Shown: one piece after another, positions 5,940-10,808 of the stretch | Layout of the letters: every line of letters begins with the position of its first letter | Position numbering within the stretch: position 1 is the stretch's first letter | Source: Candidatus Merdenecus merdavium | GTDB lineage: Bacteria; Bacillota; Clostridia; Lachnospirales; Lachnospiraceae | Direction: 5' to 3' | DNA length: 10,808 nt | Assembly (NCBI GenBank): GCA_018715425.1 | Contig: DVLR01000195.1 | Coordinates: 1-10,808 of the forward strand | Notes under the pieces: generated by a model | The model's database searches: none | Told to the model about the DNA's origin: nothing | The model's input: the letters and a program-made list of their open reading frames with translations, nothing else | Made by a program: the position numbers and the translations under genes

Positions 5940-7367
5940 TTAATAAGCTTTCCCCCAATATACCATACTCTTAGCTGGCTTTCCACAACAAACACAGACA
6001 TCCGAGATTTTTTCTTCATCAAATGGAATACATCTTGAAGTAGCTGTTGTCTCTTCTTTAATTTTTTCTTCACAAGCCACATCACCACACCACATTGCTT
6101 TTACAAATCCTGGTTTTTTATCTACTATTTGTTTAAACTCTTCAAAATTCTTCGCTTCAAAGGTATGTTCTTCTCTATGGGTCCTTGCACGCTCTAGCAT
6201 ATCATTTTGCATCATCTCTGTTAATTCTGTAATTTTTGCTGGAATTTCATCCATGGTAACAATATGTTTTTCTCTAGTATCTCTTCTTACAATGACTGCC
6301 TGGTTTTTCTCTATATCCTTTGGTCCTATTTCAATTCTTAATGGAATACCTCTCATTTCCTGTTCACTAAATTTCCATCCTGGACTCTTATCAGAATCAT
6401 CCACTTTTACCCTAAAGCCTTTTAAAGCCTCTTTGATTTCATCTGCCTTTTCTAAAACTCCAGCTTTCTTTTGCTGAATAGGAATAATCATCACTTGTGT
6501 TGGTGCAATCCTTGGTGGCAATACTAATCCACTGTTATCTCCATGGACCATAATAATAGCTCCTACCATTCTGGTTGTAAATCCCCATGATGTTTGATGT
6601 ACGTATTGTAATTTATTTTCTTTATCCGTATATTGAATATCAAAAGCTTTTGCAAATCCATCTCCAAAATTATGACTGGTTCCAGATTGTAAAGCCTTCC
6701 CATCATGCATTAAGGATTCAATCGTATAGGTGGCTTCTGCACCTGCAAATTTTTCTTTATCCGTCTTCTTTCCTCTAAGAACTGGTATAGCTAAGACTTC
6801 TTCGCAGAAATCCCCATAGAGATTCAGCATTTGAATGGTTCGTTCCTGAGCCTCTTCTGCTGTTGCATGCGCAGTATGCCCCTCTTGCCATAGGAATTCT
6901 CTAGAACGAAGAAATGGTCTGGTGGTCTTTTCCCAACGAACAACAGAGCACCATTGATTATATAGTTTAGGGAGATCTCTGTGTGATTGAATATCTTTGG
7001 CATAAAAATCACAGAATAATGTTTCTGATGTTGGACGAACACAAAGTCGTTCCTGTAATGGCTCTAATCCTCCATGAGTCACCCATGCTACTTCTGGAGC
7101 AAACCCTTCAACGTGATCTTTTTCCTTTTGTAATAGACTTTCTGGAATAAACATTGGCATATAAACGTTTTCTACTCCCGTATCTTTAAACCTTCGATCC
7201 AGCTCTGTTTGAATATTTTCCCAGATTGCATATCCTGCTGGTTTTATAGCCATACAACCTTTTACACTGGTATAATCAACAAGTTCTGCCTTTTTTACAA
7301 CATCTGTATACCACTGAGCAAAATCCTCTTCCATAGCAGTGATTTCTTTTACTAATTTTTGACTCAT
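5940..7367 (-). CDS. proS: Prolyl-tRNA synthetase (eukaryote/archaeon-like type with zinc-binding C-terminus)
   Basis: This 475-residue class IIa synthetase charges tRNA-Pro with proline. Its length and C-terminal zinc domain mark the eukaryote/archaeon-like form; the editing insertion of the longer (about 570 residue) bacterial form is absent. Motif 2 lies in VVRWEKTTRPFLRSREFLWQ (142-161), with RPTSET (111-116) before it, and motif 3 in the GLVLPPRIAPTQV region (280-292), followed by the anticodon-binding domain (about 290-400). Cysteines 427, 432, 458 and 460/461 fit the zinc site, and the protein ends in the family-typical VYWGKAY. The ATG at 7367 has AAGGAG (7376-7381) eight bases upstream. 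A proline-specific T-box leader controls it. cca follows on the same strand after the acetate kinase relic. Confidence 0.97.
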   Translation of the reverse strand: MSQKLVKEITAMEEDFAQWYTDVVKKAELVDYTSVKGCMAIKPAGYAIWENIQTELDRRFKDTGVENVYMPMFIPESLLQKEKDHVEGFAPEVAWVTHGGLEPLQERLCVRPTSETLFCDFYAKDIQSHRDLPKLYNQWCSVVRWEKTTRPFLRSREFLWQEGHTAHATAEEAQERTIQMLNLYGDFCEEVLAIPVLRGKKTDKEKFAGAEATYTIESLMHDGKALQSGTSHNFGDGFAKAFDIQYTDKENKLQYVHQTSWGFTTRMVGAIIMVHGDNSGLVLPPRIAPTQVMIIPIQQKKAGVLEKADEIKEALKGFRVKVDDSDKSPGWKFSEQEMRGIPLRIEIGPKDIEKNQAVIVRRDTREKHIVTMDEIPAKITELTEMMQNDMLERARTHREEHTFEAKNFEEFKQIVDKKPGFVKAMWCGDVACEEKIKEETTATSRCIPFDEEKISDVCVCCGKPAKSMVYWGKAY

Positions 7368-7400
7368 CTTGTTTTCTCCTTTTTCATCATCATCATTTTA

Positions 7401-7490
7401 TCAATCATACTGAAGATCATAACTTACCAATTCATCCAAGAGAAAAGGAATGGTCCATAAAGGACTTTCTCTAAGCACGGATCTAATCAT
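7401..7490 (-). CDS. Possible 29-codon leader ORF between the T-box terminator and proS
   Basis: An ATG at 7490 lies immediately after the T-box terminator U-tract, and GGAGG in the terminator's 3' arm sits nine bases upstream of it. The frame runs 29 codons, opening MIRSVLRESP, and stops with TGA (7401-7403) 33 bases before the proS ATG. It would be made only from read-through transcripts. I recognise no homologue. The GGAGG is also required by the terminator stem, so this may be coincidence. Confidence 0.22.
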   Translation of the reverse strand: MIRSVLRESPLWTIPFLLDELVSYDLQYD

Positions 7491-7527
7491 AAAAAAAGAC
7501 CTCCATTCCCAAAAGGGACTGAAAGTC
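7491..7527 (-). terminator. T-box-controlled terminator upstream of proS
   Basis: On the minus strand a 13-position stem (7515-7527 with 7498-7510, one G-A mismatch) closes a TTTT loop and is followed by seven T (7491-7497). Its 5' part lies next to the T-box GGGTGGTACCGC (7529-7540), so forming the antiterminator excludes it. Confidence 0.9.
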
Positions 7528-7743
7528 AGCGGTACCACCCCAGTTAGATACAAATTTTTGTATCTCTCTCGTCTTTATTAACGCTAAAGTCACGTCATAT
7601 TTTCATATGAAACTCCAAGGTAGGTTCCCTTTTATCCATGTAAGAATCTCACACCGTACAATTCTCTCTCTGAACACTTTTATAAAAAAGTACTATTCCT
7701 TTTCTTCGTTCTTTTCGTTATAAACTTCTAAATATATAATATA
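7491..7743 (-). promoter_or_regulatory. T-box leader RNA, proline-specific, controlling proS
   Basis: The roughly 250-nt leader has the T-box sequence GGGGTGGTACCGC (7529-7541), a stem III hairpin just before it (AGATACAAA pairing with TTTGTATCT, about 7546-7565), and stem I features: AATAGTA, the CAGAGAGAG stretch and GGTGTGAGA. On the 3' side of stem I, GAACCTACC contains CCU, a proline codon, at 7622-7624, which I take as the specifier; a second CCU sits four bases on. Uncharged tRNA-Pro should bind the specifier and the T-box bulge, favour the antiterminator and switch proS on when proline is scarce. Exact stem I pairings were not fully drawn. Confidence 0.95.
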
Positions 7744-7749
7744 GAAACA

Positions 7750-7778
7750 ATTCTAGTTTAGTTATAAGTTTTTGTCAA
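7750..7778 (-). promoter_or_regulatory. Sigma-A promoter of the proS T-box transcript
   Basis: The minus strand has -35 TTGACA (7773-7778), a 17-bp spacer and -10 TAGAAT (7750-7755), five of six consensus bases. The start site would be near 7743, which fits the 5' end of the T-box stem I. Confidence 0.85.
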
Positions 7779-7857
7779 GCCGTTTTATGTCGTTTACTTA
7801 TAGACAGGTTTCACTTTTCTTAATATAGTAGGGCAAATACTGTTTTTATCATGGATA

Positions 7858-7971
7858 GTTTCATCTATGATAACAATGATAACATCGATAACATCATTTG
7901 ATATATCTCTTATACATAGATGAAACGAGAAGAAATTCTCATAGCAATTTCTTTCTCGTCTCATCATGTAT
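7858..7971 (-). repeat. Structured intergenic region downstream of metK with alternative inverted repeats
   Basis: Three elements overlap here. First, GTTTCATCTATG (7858-7869) is a perfect 12-bp inverted repeat of CATAGATGAAAC (7915-7926). Second, 7912-7937 and 7946-7971 form a hairpin of about 25 pairs with an 8-nt loop, small bulges and one position that is A/C on the plus strand but G-U in minus-strand RNA. The shared middle arm means the two structures exclude each other. Third, a 9-bp unit containing GATAACA is repeated three times in tandem (7868-7894). No U-tract follows either hairpin. It lies 38 bases past the metK stop, so a metK terminator or 3' stability element is the simplest reading. 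I see no gene in the gap 7744-8009. Confidence 0.6.
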
Positions 7972-8009
7972 GATTCAGCGACCTATGGTTGCAGAACCAA
8001 ACTTTGTAA

Positions 8010-9197
8010 TTATAAATAAGTCTTTAATAATTCAACCTTATCAAGTTTCTCCCATGGAAGATCAATATCATGGCGACCAAAATGTCCATAAGCAGCTGTT
8101 TGTTTGTAAATAGGACGTCTTAAATCAAGCATTTTGATAATTCCTGCTGGACGTAAATCAAAGTTATCTCTAATGATATCAATGAACTTTTCATCTGATA
8201 ACTTTCCAGTTCCGAAGGTATCTACCATAATGGAAGTAGGTTTTGCCACACCAATGGCATAGGATAACTGTATTTCACACTTTTCTGCTAATCCAGCTGC
8301 CACAATATTCTTCGCAACATATCTAGCTGCATAAGCTGCAGAACGGTCAACTTTAGTGCAGTCTTTACCTGAAAAAGCTCCACCACCGTGACGAGCATAT
8401 CCTCCATATGTGTCTACTATAATTTTACGACCTGTTAAGCCACTGTCTCCATTTGGACCACCAATGACAAAACGACCTGTAGGGTTAACGAAGAACTTTG
8501 TATTTTCATCGATCATATCCTGAGGAAGAATAACATCAAATACATGTTTTTTTATATCCTTATGGATTTCCTCTTGAGTTACAGCTTCATCATGTTGTGT
8601 AGACAAAACTACAGCATCTAAACGATATGGCTTTCCATTTTGATCATACTCTACACTTACTTGTGTTTTTCCATCTGGTCTTAAATAGGTTAAAGTTCCA
8701 TCTTTACGAACTTTCGTAAGTTGTAAGGCTAATTTATGTGCTAATGCTATTGGATAAGGCATAAATTCCTCTGTCTCATTTGAAGCATAGCCAAACATCA
8801 TCCCTTGATCTCCTGCACCAATGGCTTCGATTTCTGCATCAGACATTGTATTTTCTTTAGCCTCAAGTGCTTTATCTACTCCCATTGCAATGTCTGTGGA
8901 TTGCTCATCTATAGCAGTTATTACACCACAAGTATCAGCATCAAACCCGAACTTTCCTCTCGTATAACCAATTTCTCTGACTGTATCCCGTACTATTTTC
9001 TGTATATCCACATAGGCATTGGTTGTAATTTCTCCCATAACCATTACAATACCTGTTGTAGTCGCCGTTTCACAAGCTACACGGCTCATTGGATCTTGCT
9101 CTAATAATGCATCTAAGATAGCATCTGATATTTGATCACACATTTTATCTGGATGACCTTCTGTTACTGACTCTGATGTAAACAATAATTTTTCCAT
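8010..9197 (-). CDS. metK: S-adenosylmethionine synthetase (methionine adenosyltransferase)
   Basis: This 395-residue cytosolic enzyme makes SAM from methionine and ATP, releasing phosphate and pyrophosphate. Full family length and signatures are present: FTSESVTEGHPDK (6-18) with the catalytic His15 and Mg-binding Asp17 region, the first PROSITE-type signature GAGDQGMMFGY (127-137), and the second GGGAFSGKD (271-279). KVDRSAAY (282-289) and the DLRRPIY end region are also typical. The ATG at 9197 has AAGGAG (9203-9208) five bases upstream. Expression is controlled by a SAM-I riboswitch in the leader, so the product represses its own gene by premature termination. murA lies upstream, and the structured region 7858-7971 downstream. 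Confidence 0.98.
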   Translation of the reverse strand: MEKLLFTSESVTEGHPDKMCDQISDAILDALLEQDPMSRVACETATTTGIVMVMGEITTNAYVDIQKIVRDTVREIGYTRGKFGFDADTCGVITAIDEQSTDIAMGVDKALEAKENTMSDAEIEAIGAGDQGMMFGYASNETEEFMPYPIALAHKLALQLTKVRKDGTLTYLRPDGKTQVSVEYDQNGKPYRLDAVVLSTQHDEAVTQEEIHKDIKKHVFDVILPQDMIDENTKFFVNPTGRFVIGGPNGDSGLTGRKIIVDTYGGYARHGGGAFSGKDCTKVDRSAAYAARYVAKNIVAAGLAEKCEIQLSYAIGVAKPTSIMVDTFGTGKLSDEKFIDIIRDNFDLRPAGIIKMLDLRRPIYKQTAAYGHFGRHDIDLPWEKLDKVELLKTYL

Positions 9198-9305
9198 TTT
9201 TTCTCCTTATAAGAACTTGTATTTCATCTTGTAAACTACTATATCCTTCTTGCTTTACGCCTTTAACGCCAATGAAAAGAATAAGAAAGAACTTTTCTAT
9301 TATAT

Positions 9306-9329
9306 AAAAAAGGCCCGCATAAGCGGACC
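9306..9329 (-). terminator. Riboswitch-controlled terminator upstream of metK
   Basis: GGTCCGC (9323-9329 on the minus strand) pairs with GCGGGCC (9312-9318) around a 4-nt loop and is followed by six T (9306-9311). It is the expression platform of the SAM riboswitch and lies about 110 bases before the metK start. Confidence 0.92.
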
Positions 9330-9446
9330 AGATATCTTTCGTTATCAATCCTCTTATTGTTCGACTTGCGCTCAGGTTGGCACCTTCCTTATAGGGGTTG
9401 CCGTGACTTCATAGATCCTTTGTATCTCCATCACTCTGAATAAGAT
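9306..9446 (-). promoter_or_regulatory. SAM-I (S-box) riboswitch controlling metK
   Basis: On the minus strand P1 is formed by TCTTATT (9439-9445) and AATAAGA (9352-9358). Between them are the conserved S-box core pieces: AGAGTGATGGAG, CTATGAAGTCACGGCAACC and AAGGTGCCAACCTGAGC. The terminator at 9306-9329 completes the switch. When SAM is bound the terminator forms and metK is off. Upstream murA and downstream metK place it in the usual position for this class. Confidence 0.96.
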
Positions 9447-9466
9447 GAGTTGTTCTTTATGATATG

Positions 9467-9495
9467 ATTATATACTTTCTTTTTTAATATAGCAA
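9467..9495 (-). promoter_or_regulatory. Sigma-A promoter of the metK riboswitch transcript
   Basis: The minus strand has -35 TTGCTA (9490-9495), a 17-bp spacer and a perfect -10 TATAAT (9467-9472). The start site would be near 9460, about 15 bases before P1 of the riboswitch. The -35 lies 20 bases past the murA stop codon. Confidence 0.78.
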
Positions 9496-9514
9496 GCCTT
9501 TGTGGAATGTTTTT

Positions 9515-10807
9515 TTATCCCACCCTTAACCTAAACTTTTGAATTTCCTTTTCGCTACTTACTTTTTCGATTTCAGCACCAAGACTTCTTAATTTCTGTT
9601 CAAAAGCTTCATAACCACGCTGAATGTAAACGATATCATCCACAATGGTGATACCTTCTCCTGCCAGTCCAGCAATGACTAATGCGGCTCCAGCTCTAAG
9701 ATCTGGCGCACTCACTCTAGCTCCAGTAAGTTTGTTCACACCATCAATAATAGCAGTATTGCCTTCTACTTTGATATTAGCACCCATTCTGGAAAGTTCA
9801 TCTACATATTTAAATCGGTTTTCGAAAATACTCTCTGTTACAATACTAGTTCCCTCTGCAATAGCTAAAGCCACTGCGATCTGTGGTTGCATATCCGTAG
9901 GGTAACCTGGATACGGAAGAGTTTTCACATGAGTATTTTTTAATTTTTTAGAAGCAACAACGCGTACTGCATCATCAAATTCTTCTACTTCACAACCAAT
10001 TTCTATTAACTTGGCAGTGGTAGCTTCAAGATGTTTTGGAATCACATTTTTAACCATAACATCACCTTTTGTTGCTGCTGCTGCAAACATAAAAGTTCCT
10101 GCTTCAATTTGATCTGGAATAATAGAATATTCCGTTTTATGTAAACAAGGAACTCCAAGGATACGAATCACATCAGTACCTGCACCTTTGATGTTCGCTC
10201 CCATACTATTTAAAAAGTTCGCCACGTCTACTACATGGGGTTCTCTCGCTGCATTTTCAATGGTTGTATGGCCATCGGCCATAGCTGCCGCCATCATAAT
10301 ATTAATCGTTGCGCCAACAGACACCATATCTAAAAAGATATGAGTCCCTTTTAGTTCTTTTGCCTGTGCTAAAATTGCACCATGTTTAATGTCAACATGA
10401 GCACCTAGAGCTTTAAATCCTTTTAAGTGTTGATCAATTGGTCGACTACCAATATTACATCCTCCTGGAAGAGGTACTTCTGCTCTTTTATATTTACCTA
10501 ATAAAGCACCTAGTAAATAATAAGAAGCTCTAATCTTTTTTATAAACTCATAATCTACACTGCATTCACAGATTTTAGAACCATTGATACTTACTGTGTT
10601 TCTATCGATACGATTCACGATTCCGCCAATCTCTTCAATAGCCTCCAACAACACATTGATATCCCTTACGTCTGGCAAATTTTCAATCAGTACAGTCTCA
10701 TCGGTCATAATCGCAGCTGCTAATATAGCTAATGCTGCATTCTTGGCTCCCCCAATTTCCACTTCCCCAACTAGTGGATTACCACCTTTGATAATAAATT
10801 GATCCAT
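9515..10807 (-). CDS. murA: UDP-N-acetylglucosamine 1-carboxyvinyltransferase (MurA)
   Basis: This 430-residue cytosolic enzyme transfers enolpyruvyl from PEP to UDP-GlcNAc, the first committed step of peptidoglycan synthesis. Length is normal for the EPT family. Key residues are visible: the KN pair (22-23), the catalytic and fosfomycin-reactive cysteine in PLPGGCNIGSRP (Cys117), the general base Asp305 in YPTDMQPQ, and Arg397 in IQRGYE. The presence of cysteine rather than aspartate predicts fosfomycin sensitivity of the enzyme. The ATG at 10805-10807 opens MDQFIIKGGNPL, a typical MurA start; its ribosome binding site is outside the window. Firmicutes often have two paralogues (MurA and MurZ/MurA2), and I cannot tell which this is. 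No good terminator follows before the metK promoter. Confidence 0.97.
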   Translation of the reverse strand: MDQFIIKGGNPLVGEVEIGGAKNAALAILAAAIMTDETVLIENLPDVRDINVLLEAIEEIGGIVNRIDRNTVSINGSKICECSVDYEFIKKIRASYYLLGALLGKYKRAEVPLPGGCNIGSRPIDQHLKGFKALGAHVDIKHGAILAQAKELKGTHIFLDMVSVGATINIMMAAAMADGHTTIENAAREPHVVDVANFLNSMGANIKGAGTDVIRILGVPCLHKTEYSIIPDQIEAGTFMFAAAATKGDVMVKNVIPKHLEATTAKLIEIGCEVEEFDDAVRVVASKKLKNTHVKTLPYPGYPTDMQPQIAVALAIAEGTSIVTESIFENRFKYVDELSRMGANIKVEGNTAIIDGVNKLTGARVSAPDLRAGAALVIAGLAGEGITIVDDIVYIQRGYEAFEQKLRSLGAEIEKVSSEKEIQKFRLRVG

Positions 10808-10808
10808 A

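Noticed and set aside
6253..7042. Open frames of 63-74 codons within proS (6253-6477 and 6587-6778 on plus, 6824-7042 on minus)
   Set aside because: They lie in other frames of a clearly coding gene, lack ribosome binding sites and show no recognisable protein features.
7868..7894. Three tandem 9-mers considered as a CRISPR or iteron array
   Set aside because: Units are only 9 bp with no spacers, there are just three, and no cas or replication gene is nearby.
7898..8113. Plus-strand 71-codon frame over the metK 3' end
   Set aside because: It spans the inverted-repeat region and the antisense of metK, and has no SD or family-like sequence.
8805..9104. Plus-strand 99-codon frame inside metK
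   Set aside because: It is the antisense of a highly conserved gene, with cysteine- and serine-rich low-quality sequence and no ribosome binding site.
9145..9348. Minus-strand 67-codon frame across the metK leader and start
   Set aside because: It runs through the riboswitch terminator and overlaps the metK start in another frame; the riboswitch explains the region better.
9499..9520. GTGGGA/TTCCAC hairpin at the murA stop codon as a terminator
   Set aside because: The stem has six pairs including a G-U, the loop is large and no U-tract follows.
9645..10802. Plus-strand frames of 86 and 72 codons in murA
   Set aside because: They are antisense shadows of conserved murA codons with no start signals.
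1..10808. A new defence, mobile or biosynthetic system
   Set aside because: All accepted genes are core or sporulation functions with known relatives; there are no transposases, integrases, toxin pairs or clustered unknown genes.

Overview
The window looks like a housekeeping segment from a low-GC, spore-forming member of the Clostridia, most likely in or near the Lachnospiraceae. The evidence is AT-rich DNA, strong GGAGG-type ribosome binding sites, an S-box (SAM-I) and a T-box leader, the clostridial order mazG - HU - S4-domain protein (rqcP/yabO), and a CotS-type kinase-fold spore coat gene. The genus call is inference. Every gene I accept is on the minus strand, so transcription runs from the right edge to the left edge.

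Layout in transcription order (right to left). murA (9515-10807) is complete, with its start codon one base from the window edge. A sigma-A-like promoter, a SAM-I riboswitch and its terminator (9306-9495) then lead into metK (8010-9197). Downstream of metK is about 270 bp with no gene. It holds a triple 9-bp tandem repeat and a set of long inverted repeats that could form alternative hairpins (7858-7971). Next come a consensus promoter, a proline-type T-box with specifier CCU, and its terminator (7491-7778), leading into proS (5940-7367). Directly after the proS stop codon lies a 26-codon piece that resembles the C-terminus of acetate kinase and is probably a gene relic (5859-5939). cca (4493-5836) follows, then a CotS-family spore gene (3426-4406) preceded by a sigma-E-like promoter and followed by a strong terminator. 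The phosphohexomutase gene pgcA/pgm (1565-3298), mazG (678-1484), the HU gene (201-476) with a near-perfect sigma-A promoter, and the first 21 codons of rqcP (1-63) complete the window.

Most genes are core functions: cell-wall precursor synthesis (MurA), SAM synthesis (MetK), tRNA charging and maturation (ProS, CCA enzyme), sugar-phosphate interconversion, NTP clean-up (MazG), nucleoid structure (HU) and ribosome rescue (RqcP). metK and proS are each controlled by the RNA sensor for their own product or substrate. I see no CRISPR array, insertion sequence, phage gene or new multi-gene system. The points most worth a second look are the acetate kinase relic, the structured region 3' of metK, the sigma-E-like promoter and altered kinase motifs of the CotS-like gene, the degenerate second domain of MazG, and a 13-bp tandem duplication covering the mazG ribosome binding site and start codon.
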